NCBI GenBank assembly: GCA_026122225.1
Contig: JANEZZ010001492.1
Coordinates: forward strand, 2,063,001 to 2,127,000
DNA from: Heloderma charlesbogerti
Taxonomy: Eukaryota; Chordata; Lepidosauria; Squamata; Helodermatidae
Direction: 5' to 3'
Length of the DNA stretch: 64,000 bases
Shown piece by piece: positions 53,403 through 64,000 of this stretch. The position numbers and the translations under genes were made by a program. Numbering within the stretch: position 1 is the first letter of the stretch; every line of letters begins with the position of its first letter. The notes under the pieces were generated by a model that was not told the origin of the DNA, did no database searches, and saw only the letters and a program-made list of their open reading frames with translations.

Positions 53403-54950
53403 TCATTAGTGCGGCTCCTCTCTACCGCAAAATACCCAACGCGGCATACAATATTAAACACATTAAACCAAATAAATTCAGTATAAAAAATCCTCTGAAA
53501 TAAAAGCCTTTTCAGTCGGAAACTGGTAAGGTAGTGTCAAGCCTTTAGTGGTTAGTCAGAAGACTGAGCTATATATCCTGGTTCCTTGCATGAAGGTTCT
53601 AAAGGTGCTTCTAACGCTACCAGTCAAAAGACAGTGTAGAACTATCCCCTGCCCAATGGATTTTCTTTGGTAAGGAAAAAAAAAGATGGAAGAAGCAGTG
53701 AGAGAACATGGGAGGGTTACCAATGGAAGATGTGGTCATCTAGACCCCTGGTAAATTCTGCAAATGAGGCAAGGCGATGCACAATAACAGCTTCATCTGA
53801 AAATACTCTGAGTTTCTGGTGTTGGGAGCAGAATCAAGGCACTGTTATCTTCTTCAGGGGTAGCCTGTACTGAGCTCCCCCTCAGACTTGCCATCAGGCT
53901 GCTTTGGGTCATGCAGGTTGTGCTCCCTGAAGCAGGCTATGGCTTATAAGCATCTGTATAAGCTTCCTCAGACTAGGGTGTCAAGGAACAGGACATAACA
54001 AGGAGACTACCCAGGGCAACTACAAGTTTGAGATACCCTTGGTGTAGTGCCACCCCCTCCTATACCTGTGCTCTCCATGAGCTCTGGCAGACTTATTGGA
54101 CGGTGGGTGATGTCAGGCAGCAGCTCCGATGGGTACCAGATGACTTGGAGCAGCAGTTTAAATTTTCTACAATGCCCTGGTGTATCTCCCAATACAGTGT
54201 CAGTCTGGGACATTATGGGAAACTTAAATGGCAATATCCTCTGTGCCCCCTGCAGTAGCCCAAGTAAACTGGGTCTTGATGCCATCTGTGGGACTAATGG
54301 GGTAGGCAATATTCCATCTGACTCACATTGTGCTAAGTTTCCAGGAAGGCTTGAAGCAGTACAAATCTCTCTCTCTGTGTCTAAACCTTTTGGGCATTCT
54401 GGTACCACATTAGAGATCCTACCCCATCTCCTGAGGTCTCTGTATACATTTACTAATAGTAAAATAATAGCAAAAAGTGGGGGCACACATTAACGGATCA
54501 TCCGAATAAGCTCTAAGAAGAGAGGTGGTTGATCTGCATGATTCTCTGGCTTAGCTTCCTGGAGTAAACTCATAATTTCTGATGTGAATGTTAAATTTTG
54601 TGTTACAAAAAGTGTGTGCTGCTGCCATACATGGCAAAGTGTGTGTGTGTGCACATGCGTGCGTGTGTGTGTTGTGTGTTAAAAACCCAGAATACAAGTA
54701 TTGCAAGCAACTAAGGAGAGTGCAGTAGAAGTGAAGAAGAGATGAAATGCCCTGTCACAGAAAGCAACGTTTAAAGTGCTCCTTTGCATAATTTAACAGC
54801 CCAGTTTGCAAACCAGTTAAACAGACTACTTGTATTTAAACTAATCTAGTCCTTTCAGAGACAGTCCAGCTCCTGTGGGAATATTGGTATTGCCTCCACT
54901 GTTGGGATTGCAAGGCTATTGCATGCATACTAGTCATAATAAGTCATAAT
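53403..54950. other. No recognised gene; one microsatellite
   Basis: A (GT)n-rich tract lies at about 54,639-54,680. The start (53,405-53,480) may be an antisense LINE tail. A 159-codon minus frame and a 148-codon plus frame near 54,007-54,493 overlap each other and show no domain. Confidence 0.35.
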
Positions 54951-54951
54951 G

Positions 54952-55079
54952 CAGGGGTGGGGAATTTGTGGCCCTTGTAGTTGTTGGCCTACAACCCCCA
55001 GCATCCTTGACTATTGGCCATGCTGATTGAGACTGATGGAATCCAAGAAGATCTGGAAGGCCACAGATTCCCCACCCTG
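54952..55079. mobile_element. hAT-like MITE (CAGGGGTGGGGAA ends)
   Basis: Starts caggggtggggaatttgtgg and ends ccacagattccccaccctg, an inverted pair with the classic hAT CAGGGGTG tip. The arms carry ggcctacaacccccagcatc. Confidence 0.75.
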
Positions 55080-57237
55080 CCTAATGGATTCAATGGGGGC
55101 TTATGTCTAAATCAAAATGAATAGATTGGGTTGTAATAAAGACACAAAGCAGGATGCTGAGGACCCTATGTGTGAGCAGAAGGCACTCCCGTTTATGCAT
55201 GGCATGCCTGATTTCTTCTGATTTCCCCCTATGCTACATCCAGCAGCATTCTGGTAGATCCCCCAACCCCTAGCAGTGGTGGGAGGGGGGCACAAGAAGC
55301 CATAGTGGGAAGGAGGGGCTGGGAAAGCCACACTGCATGAGTAGAATTCCACTCGCAGTTCTCTGAATCCAAATGTTATAGTACTGTACTATCATTGTAG
55401 ACATAATTGAACCTAGCAGTCCTGTTTCTGTAATCTGAATTTTAATGAACCATGCAGCCATTTTTTGTCCAGCCTGTTTGGATTGAAGGTGAAAAGAATG
55501 AATAAAGGCTACATGGTGGCTTATAAACGACCACCATTCTCAAAGAGTTCTCATTTGCCCTTTTGGTGCTTAGATAGGAAGGAAAAAATGAATGATTTAG
55601 GTTGATCTTGTGCTTGAAGCCGGTTGAAATAGGCCCACACCGTAAATCTAGTGTTGTGTATTCCTCGGTCATTTTAGAAACTCCAGAAATACTTTAAGAT
55701 GAGCCAAAGGCAAAAGATGCTGTCAGTGTTTTTAAAGGTTGTATTTTAGATGCACACACACACTCACACATACACTGCATCTGCTTCTAACAGGAAAGTA
55801 AGCGAAACAGGCTTGTGTTGTTGTTTTCCCCAGGATGCCTTTCATGTTTTCCCCTCCTTCTCTTCAGAAATCCAACTATTTATTTGCACACAAGGTAGGC
55901 AAATTCTTTTATCTCATTGTGTACTCTAAACTAAAGCAATTAGCATACTGGAATTACAGTACTGTCTTTAAAAAATCCCTGTCTGTCAATATTTTTTTTG
56001 GAGGGAAAGCTCTTAACGAACTGTAGACAAATAACAATGGGAATGGTTGCTTTGGTTTAGCACTAATGCGCATTGCTTGTAGGCCACATCTCTACATGCA
56101 ATGAACCCATGGATAAAAATGAGAGGCCAGCCTTTGACAGCACCCTGTTGGCAAGCGTTGGGAAGTTGCTCAAGTTTTGCGTATGTATTCGAGGTTGCTA
56201 AGAGCGCATGATTGACACCCCCTGTTTCATGTGCTTCATCTCTCACTGTGGCTGCCATTGCCTTTCCTGGCCTTTGCAGACTTCCCATTGATATGTCGCC
56301 ACTTAACGTTGTTTTTAATGTGTTACGCCACAAACATAATTTCATAGCATTCCAGAACTGTAGTGCCAAATCGTGTAGTGCCAAATCGGTCCTGACCAAC
56401 TGACCCACAGCATCTATGTCAGTTAACATAGAGTACAACATATATCATCCGACTTACAGTTTGTTCCAAATAAATTGGAAGGGGGTAATCAAAGTGCACT
56501 ATGCAGAAGGTGCTGAAGAATGAAGAATATTCTAGGAAACAAGATACAGAATACATGTAAGAGTCACTTACCAAAATTGTCATATGGCCATATGCTGTAG
56601 GAGACACGTTCATTTACCTCCGTTTCCATATTTCTGGAATATGGAAATATTCCAAATATTCCCTTCCATATTTTCTGCTACTTTTCACTTTTGTTTTCCA
56701 GGCCTCCTGCAGTCCCTGATGGTGTTCTTTATCATGTGGGTTCCCTTGGTCCTTAGCTACCTTAGAACAAATCATTAACTTCTGCTCAAACCAGCACTTA
56801 GATTGCTTGAGATCTGCAAATGGCTCCTGAGCTATGGCTTTTAATTCCCTACTATATGGGAACTCATCATTCTCACACAAAAGTTACAAATCAGTTGTTC
56901 CTGAGAGGAAAAAAAACCCTTCTTGCTCCCTAAAGATGGTGCTCAGGTTCTGACTATGCAATTTTTAAAAAACGTATCAGAGCATGCCCACGTGAAAATT
57001 CTGGATCTCTATCTAACATCATTATTTGCTCCTATGTCTATTCAAAAAAAAAAATCTGGTTGGGGCATATTCTTCACTGAAAGTTTCAGTGCTGTTTTCT
57101 GCTCTAATTCTGTATTCACTAATGGGAAGCTTAGAACAATTTGTTCGTGTTCTTTCCACACTTGCCTTCTCTTTAACATATTAACTCCTGATGAAGCTTG
57201 CGGCAGCAAATTCCATAAATTACTTATGTGCTTCTGC
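55080..57237. other. No recognised gene
   Basis: No repeat or exon was confidently recognised. A short (CA)-rich run lies near 55,753-55,770. Confidence 0.35.
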
Positions 57238-57567
57238 ACTCAGTACATGGTAAAGTTACAGAAATGGCCTCCACAAGATGTAATGGCCACTAGCTTGGAT
57301 GGCTTTAAAAGGGTGCTAGGGAAATTTATGGAGGATAAGGCTGTCAGTGGCTACTACTCTTGATGGCTATATGCTACCTCCAGGATCACAGGCAGCATGC
57401 CTCTGAATACCAGTTGCTGGGGAAAAACAGGAGGAGAGGGCTAATGCACTCATGTCCTGCTTGTGGGCTTCCTATAGACCTCTGGCAGGGCACTGTGGAA
57501 GCAATATGCTGGATTAACTGGACATTTGGTCTGATCCAGCAGGGCTCTGTTCTTAATGTTCTTATTT
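57238..57567 (+). mobile_element. CR1-clade LINE, 3' end
   Basis: Reads acaagatgtaatggccacta, ggatggctttaaaagggtgc, ggaggataaggctgtcagtg, ggctatatgctacctccagg and ends ggtctgatccagcagggctc. This is the non-coding tail and last codons of the same CR1 family as at 29,736. Confidence 0.85.
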
Positions 57568-59769
57568 TTAGGGCACAACATAATTCCCTCTCATGCCCTC
57601 TTTTTTGATAGATGATAGAGCTGCTGTCTCAGCTGCATATTATATTGTAAATCATTGTGTTAATTGGTGCCTTGTGCTATTTTTTATACATGGAGAACAA
57701 TTTGGCATGCAGAATGTATGCTGTAAATATTGCACTTAATTTGAGAGATAGACTTTGGACACATTTACGCAACCACTCTGTGCATGACCTACTCATTGAG
57801 CTTTTCTATATGAAGCTTTTATTGTGCGCTTGCCATTCCTCACTCATGGTTGTGTATGGGTGCTTTAGACGTTGGCATCATCCACTTTCCCTGCTGTATT
57901 TCCAAGTACTTTCATGGGTTGGGGTGGGGCAGGGGGGAATATGGTATTTTTTGGCATTGCAAAACAAAGCATGACTGTCCACCAGGGTAGCTGCATTAGT
58001 ATGCTTTACCACAGTGACACCTGGAGGTTATGTAGTGGACAGTACAGAAAGGCAGGAAAGGAAAAAAAACTTTGTGTAGAGATCTGATCTTAATTCTATA
58101 AGCAACTCAGAAACAGAAGCAGTGGGTTAAACAGCCTGTTCCAGAAAAGCTCCTAATCATTTGTAGCCCACAGGCTTTCACATTTTCAGTGATAATGATG
58201 ATGATGTTATTATTATGTTATTATACTTGGGCACATATTAGGTCCTTCCTGAGAACAAGCCTCTATGAGAAAGATTTATACAGGACACTTCCTTTTAATA
58301 AATAAATACACTCTGATTTGATTGTATTTCCATATATAGACAGTATTTATATATAATTATGCACACCTATGCTAAAGCACTACTAAGAATTTAAGTTCCA
58401 TCCATCCATCACGCTAAAGCCTGTTTGGTGAACCCCAGATGTGAAATTCTTCCTAGCATCGACCCATTTGGAAATATTTTAATCCAGGAAAATATGGGTG
58501 ACAGACCTTTACCATAACAGCATAAACAGCCACAAGTGTAATAATGAATCCTGTATGTGTACATGTGGAAATCTTGATGCTGGCTGTTTTTAAAACAAGC
58601 ACTTCAGCTGGACAGAAGAAAAAAACACCATACTCCATTTCATTGCAATGATCCTGAAAATTGGTCGGAGGGTTTCCTCAGGCAGGGAGAAACTAGTAAA
58701 AATGTTTGTCATTAACTCTTCATTTACTATGTTTTGAACTATGCTGTTCTTACAGTAATTCTACAAAACTAGCCATGCTAATGGATTAACAGCCAAAACA
58801 ATTAAAGAAATCTAGAGGTTCGTGTATTGGCCATGGACTTTGAACTCTTAGGTTAGAGGTGCCAAGATAGTGATAAATCAGATCCAGGTTTACTTACAAG
58901 GAGTACTTTATTGAGTAACTTACAGCACACAGGCATACCCAATAGTTGGATCAGACAGCTTCTCTGAACCCAGAGCCATGGGGTACAATGGGTTTTGTAC
59001 CAAACATGTTAGCAATGAGGCAGCATGACAGCAGCAAGTGCCCCCTAGCGTTCATTCCCAGCATAGACTAGCTATGCTTAGTTCTCAGCACAGCCACCTG
59101 CAGCTTTGACAAACAACCTTTGCTTCCCAGGCACATCTTGATTCAGTTATTAGTATGGAATGCGCTAGGCCATGCTATGGGCCCTTTGACTCATCTTCAC
59201 ATGCTCAGAGGCTTCCTAGCAAGGAAATTGCACCTATAATGAACTTAAGCAAGCATTATGGATCTCTAGGCCCCTCTAACACTACAGGTGACTTGATTAT
59301 GCTCCTGGGGCCAATACAGTTCTTTATGGCACTTGAGAAACTGACTGGTTTATTGTGGCATGATGTTTTGTAGGCAATAGTCTACATCAGATGCATGAAG
59401 GAGACCATGAAGGTAGTAGATAAATACATGTGTGGGCTGAATTATACTGGAAGATGAACAAGATGAAAATTAAAGATAATGGAATACTACATGAGCTCAT
59501 TATACTGGACCACTATACATATATGATGAATCCAACCAAATGAGATGCAATTTAATTTTGATAATGTGAGAACTCTCTTCCATCACAGTGCCTCAAAAGA
59601 AGGTCCACTTGCTTTCTTCCTGTAGCATAGCCGTAAAAGCAAAAAGACACCTCTTTGGTCCAGTCTAAGTTCTAGAATGTGTGACTATAGATAAGTTCAT
59701 ATCAGGCTGAGAAAACCTGGGTTACGATATAGACCAGGAGCCAACCAGGAATGGTTCCAGCCTAAACCA
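57568..59769. other. No recognised gene
   Basis: (ATG)/(ATT)-rich run near 58,193-58,225. Otherwise unrecognised, AT-rich. Confidence 0.35.
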
Positions 59770-60060
59770 GCATGAGCCTCGGGCTTGCGCACTTCGTCCT
59801 CCCCTTTGCATGCAAGAGAAGGGCATTTAAAGCTTCTATTCCTGTGTCTTTCCTAAACCAGTTTCCTGTTTCATCTGAATTAGGGAGACTCTAGTTTGTA
59901 CAAACTACAGTTAGTTAACAAACTAGGATATCAAACCGGGATATCAAGTTAGTATAGATGAAATGGGAAACTGGTTTTACAACAAACCAGGAATGGAAGC
60001 TTTAAATCATCTCCTTTGAGTGCAGTGTGTGTGTGTGAGTGAGCCTGAGGCTATGCTCAT
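59770..60060. mobile_element. Foldback MITE (gcctcgggcttgcgcac arms)
   Basis: The left arm (catgagcctcgggcttgcgc... aaagcttctattcctg... aaccagtttcctgtttcatc) pairs with the right arm (gatgaaatgggaaactggtt... caggaatggaagctttaaat... gagcctgaggctatgctcat). Related to the element split by CR1 at 29,644-30,565. Confidence 0.68.
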
Positions 60061-62115
60061 AACAATAAACCATGGTTTGTTGTTAGGTCTAAACAGGGTC
60101 TCTCCTTTACTGAGGTGACACAGTCAATTACTCATTAATGTCTTTCTATGGAAAAGAAAAGGAAAAAGGATGGTGGTCAGAGGCAAATTCACATCTATCT
60201 AAAGATGAGGTGGGGAATTTTCCTCACCCAATTGCCCTGCCAGTTCCTCCCAAGTCTCATGCCTAATTCCTAACTCTGACCTTTCCCCTACCAATGTGTC
60301 CACCAGGAGAGAACCCCAGAGATCTGGTGTCTGTGTGTGGTGCAGTGGGGGTGGGAAAAGGTCCCCCTACTTTGGCTAAATCCTTAAGGCTGCTTCAAAA
60401 TATACAAGCCAGTAAAGTTCCCATTTGCCCACTGTTTGCCTCTGCAGCAAAGTGAGCAAACACTCCATAATGTATAGTGGGGAGGTAATGCACGACTGAA
60501 GACCCATGCTGAACGTCTAGGTGCTGGCATGCACCTCCCTTCCACATTGTCTAGAGATTTCTATGAAGCATGCTATAGACAAACAGAAACTAATCTGCCT
60601 GCCCATAACATTTGAAAGAGCCGTAAATTGAGCATGAACTGGCACGTAGACTTTCTAGGAAAGTTCGGCACATAGGAAATTAGATTCCTGCCCACTCATA
60701 CTCATGGACCTTTCCTGCAAATCCATGTGGATTTTGCATTCCATTGAACCTTTCTGAATGTATATTTCTCCATGGAAAATGAATATGCCCATAGTGAATA
60801 TTTTGTGAGGCTGAGCCTCTGACCTAGAATGGATGCATGCACAACAATTAGTCTGTCTTTTTTCTTAGGGTTAATCACAAGGTTGAAAACTCAGCAACAT
60901 TCAGTCAGTTTGAAACTGAAGGCTGAAATGTCACTTTCGAAACAGGGTTAAGAAGGTCGCACAGCTGCAAATAATAATAGCTCGATGAAAATCAGATTCT
61001 GACTGCAGCCCACTGCAAGAATAACATTGGAACAGGAAACAAGCCTGCATGATATTCTTTCCAGTAAAGCCATACCAACTTTTGCAGATATATATTTTTT
61101 ATTTTTTTATACAGAGACTCAAAAGAGAATGGGCTTTTTAGTTCAGTTATTTCACATAATTCCTTTGCAGCGTTCATGCAATGATGAAGCTGTGTTTATC
61201 TGATTTACCAAGAAGAAGAATATGTACAGTTGGGGAGTGGGGATGGAATTAGATCTGAAATTATTTGAGAAGTTGTCGTACTAATAGGGTGTTTGTTATT
61301 GTTTGTTCTGTTTTTTAATGCTTCTATGTACTGTTAGTGTTGTTATTTAAAAAGCCGTAAATACTTTGTTCAAAACCAGAAGAACAAAATCAAAGTTTAT
61401 CTTGTACCTAAATTTTATTATGCATAGATATTGCTGAAGAAACCTTTAAATTAGAGGTTTTTTTCCCTCTTCAGGATACTTACTTCAAGTTCTACAATTT
61501 GCATTTTATATTTACTAATCCCATGGCAAAGATGTTCAACAGTAAACATGAGGCAGATGTACCTGGGCATTCTCATCTCCCTAACTCAACAACCACTCTG
61601 TCAACATTTTGAACATGTGTTTTGTTGTGAGGTGAAGATTAATTTACACATGTGTATTTGGGTTTTATTTCCCAAACCCGAATAATGTATTCAGTTCTCC
61701 GCCACGCTGAATATGTGCATGATCTCATGTGCACTAACCTGGTGCCATCACAAACACACAATCAATTTCTGAAGATGATACATTGAGTGGAAAGAACTTA
61801 ATTCTCCCCATCCCTATAGCCACGTAAATTAGCCATTAGCAAATACATACGAAACAATATTGACCTCAAAGCAATTCTCTGTGTGACCAATCTGTTACTC
61901 ACACACTTTTAATCTGATGCCATGCATCTCCTGCACCTCTATGCCAAGTTCATTGGAGTGTCAGGCTACAACAATGCAGCAGGGTTCCTCACACTTGCAG
62001 CCTGCCAATATTGCTCTTTACATGGTCACAGCAGTGCAGTAAACTTTGACAGATGTTGTTAACATCTACATTAAAGTCAAAGCTTCTTTTTACTTTCAGA
62101 GTGCATTCATAGCAT
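60061..62115. other. No recognised gene
   Basis: AT-rich; no exon or repeat was confidently recognised. Confidence 0.35.
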
Positions 62116-62202
62116 TGGGTTGTATCCAATGTTAGTCTAACATAGGTCCCATTCATTTCAGTAGGTCTACTCTTAGGTAGGACTAATATTGGATACAACC
62201 AT
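62116..62202. mobile_element. Short palindromic MITE (GGTTGTATCCAATGTTAGTC ends)
   Basis: Starts ggttgtatccaatgttagtc and ends gactaatattggatacaacc, with tcagtaggtctactc near the middle. A compact foldback of about 87 bp. Confidence 0.65.
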
Positions 62203-63187
62203 ATAGTAATACTAACTGGACTGTTGTAGTAATAGTAATTGTTCTTGTTATTATTAGGCATGCATTTATACTCTGGAATTATGATTTGTATCTTCGAAGT
62301 TGTGATAATTTTATTTATTTACGCAGAAGTAAATATGTTTAATAGGATATCTTTCCTCATAAGTATGGTTTATGGAGATCTCAGCATTCTGCACAGGACA
62401 ATTAGTGTCCCTGTTGGCACTTGATCTTGGAACCTTTGGACCTGGTGCTTCTTTTGCATTGTTCTTTCAGAAATTTGACACAAAAGTATACAAAAATTGC
62501 AAAAGGGCAGACTCATTTCACAAAGGACGGAATGCCCTCTGCACCAGGCTTGGTTGCTCACTTCATTCCTTGTCCCCTGTCCATTTTGCTTTCACAAAGA
62601 GCTTGTTTGGCCTCCCTGGCCTGTTGCTTTGGTCTTTTTGTAGCACCGATACTACATCTTCACTTCACCCCCAGCTGAGCAGTTGAAACAAATATATCAA
62701 GGCAGATTGGGAAGGGAAAATTCCATCTTCTACATTAATCACTTAAATTCTGCTTCCTACAAAATGCTATCCTACAAAGTTACCCAAGGCCAGCCTTTGA
62801 TTTCTTAGTACTCCAAACTGGGTTCATAGTACAGTTTCGTAGTTGTAACGTTATGAGGCATGGTGTAGCTGCACATTATAGGATAGCTGTACATTTTGTT
62901 GCTTAACTTGACTTTAGCTGTTTCTGTTATATAGTGAACAACAATCTGTCTTATGTTGTGGTTCCCTTGTCCGTCTCTCTTTCTCCCTCTCCCCCTGCCT
63001 CTCCCTCCCTCCCCCACCCCCTCTCTCTCACACACACTGTGTAGTTTATGTTGGAGGCTGTAAACCCTATTAGTTCTTACTGCCACATGATGTGATATAG
63101 CATGGCTGCACTACACCAAGCGGGCAAGATGTCATTATTTTCCGCCTCTTGCATGCCAGTCACTTTGACCCCATACAGGTGTTTAAC
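62203..63187. other. No recognised gene
   Basis: A CT-rich tract lies at about 62,970-63,035. No exon or repeat was recognised otherwise. Confidence 0.35.
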
Positions 63188-63256
63188 AGCACAATTCTAA
63201 ATCCGTCTGAGCTCAATGGGAGCTCTCTAGTCAATGTGTTTAGGATTGCAACCTAG
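63188..63256. mobile_element. AGGATTGCAGC-family MITE, short copy
   Basis: Starts agcacaattctaaatccgtc, has gagctcaatgggagctct in the middle and ends gtttaggattgcaacct. Confidence 0.55.
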
Positions 63257-63603
63257 TTTACTCAGAAAACATGCATTTATCATATTAGACAATTAAGCAG
63301 TTAATATGTTGTTTACATATGTGGAAGATTATTACGACAAATGAACATATGCTATGTTACTGAATGGGTAGAGTCCAAAGCACTATTGGTGGTGGTCCAT
63401 TCATGCATGGGGATTTCTAACAACAACAGACCCTGCCGCACCTCAGGTTAAGGGGCCATCCAGAGTGGTACCCTATGAAGTGTAAATGTTAATTGCCCAA
63501 AGGAGATATCACCAACTCCCCCAGGCACATGTGGGAGTGCCTTTAGTATATACATAAGGTGGATGGGGAAGGTTGGATCCTGGTAACAGCTGCACTGCTA
63601 GTT

Positions 63604-63755
63604 CTGTTTTGCTAGCAGCAGGAAGTAATGGTTCTTGAAACAACCCCAGAAATGAGCAGGAACACTAATTTTCAGATTGCGGCAAGACCTGCCCCATTCA
63701 GGAAATCAGTGTTTCCATTCATTTCAAGAACCATCAGTTCCTGTCATGCTAGTGA
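63604..63755. mobile_element. Foldback MITE (atggttcttgaaa arms)
   Basis: tgctagcagcaggaagtaat then ggttcttgaaacaac on the left pairs with tttcaagaaccatcagttcc then tgtcatgctagtg on the right. The interior arms (gcaggaacactaatttt / aatcagtgtttccattc) are also inverted. Confidence 0.6.
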
Positions 63756-64000
63756 TCTGTTCTGCCAGGACAGGGATAGCATAGGATGCTACCCAGTGTT
63801 TCAAACAACTATTGATTGATGGAATCTTTTTTTCCTAAAACCTTTAGAATACTCTTTGTTATAATTCAAGAATGACGTTGATGTCTGGATAGGAACTGTG
63901 ACACCCAAGCTGCGGCGTAACATTATTGTTTAAAGTTGCAGTGTATTATGGATCTGGAGAAGACATCTGTACTAAAGTATATACATTAGCTTTTTAAAAA
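63756..64000. other. No recognised feature
   Basis: Window end; nothing was recognised. Confidence 0.35.

Noticed and set aside
54007..54493. Overlapping 159-codon minus and 148-codon plus frames
   Set aside because: They occupy the same bases on opposite strands without recognisable motifs, so at most one could be real and neither is supported.
55870..55896. 27-base micro-exon between cttctcttcag and gtaggc
   Set aside because: Both sites occur, but such pairs are common by chance and no neighbouring exon supports it.

Overview
This is vertebrate nuclear DNA, most likely from a squamate reptile (a lizard). The grounds are the repeats: a BovB (RTE) LINE tail at the left edge, several tRNA-headed SINEs of the Sauria/Squam type, 3' ends of L2- and CR1-clade LINEs, MIR-like SINEs, many short palindromic DNA transposons, and a relic of a tyrosine-recombinase (DIRS/Ngaro-type) retrotransposon. 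No protein-coding exon of a host gene could be recognised. Most open reading frames lie in repeats or look like chance.

Layout. 1-44 is the end of a BovB LINE. About 360-1,440 is a GC/CpG-rich promoter region: overlapping E-box and CRE at 815-826, a TATA-like box at 850, an initiator near 878, and a splice donor at 936 that would end a short non-coding first exon on the + strand. The following 10 kb looks intronic, with scattered repeats. A second CpG island lies at about 11,520-12,130. About 12,640-18,880 is a decayed Ngaro-like retrotransposon with recognisable RNase H, tyrosine recombinase and SGNH-hydrolase remnants, into which two related hAT-type elements have inserted. From 19 kb to the end the sequence is intergenic or intronic, dense in LINE, SINE and MITE copies, with AT-rich stretches in which nothing was recognised.

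The most unusual content is a family of non-autonomous hAT-like elements (five copies: 14,729-15,562; 15,598-16,390; 32,695-33,018; 33,125-33,639; 47,250-48,012). Their ends are TAGGGATG...CATCCCTA, and 8-bp target duplications are visible for some. The interiors are arrays of about 42-bp hairpins built on the palindrome CTACGTAAATATTTACGTAG, alternating with a GC-rich hairpin (CGCAAATGGCGGC and its complement). Fifteen of the 42-bp hairpins were counted by eye. Some sets carry matching changes in both arms, so symmetry has been kept while sequence changed. Two other families (a 286-bp type and an AT-rich 396-bp type) share the same ends and 8-bp duplications, so one transposase source may have moved all three.

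All calls were made by reading the sequence. Family names rest on remembered consensus features, and element edges are approximate unless a target duplication is given.
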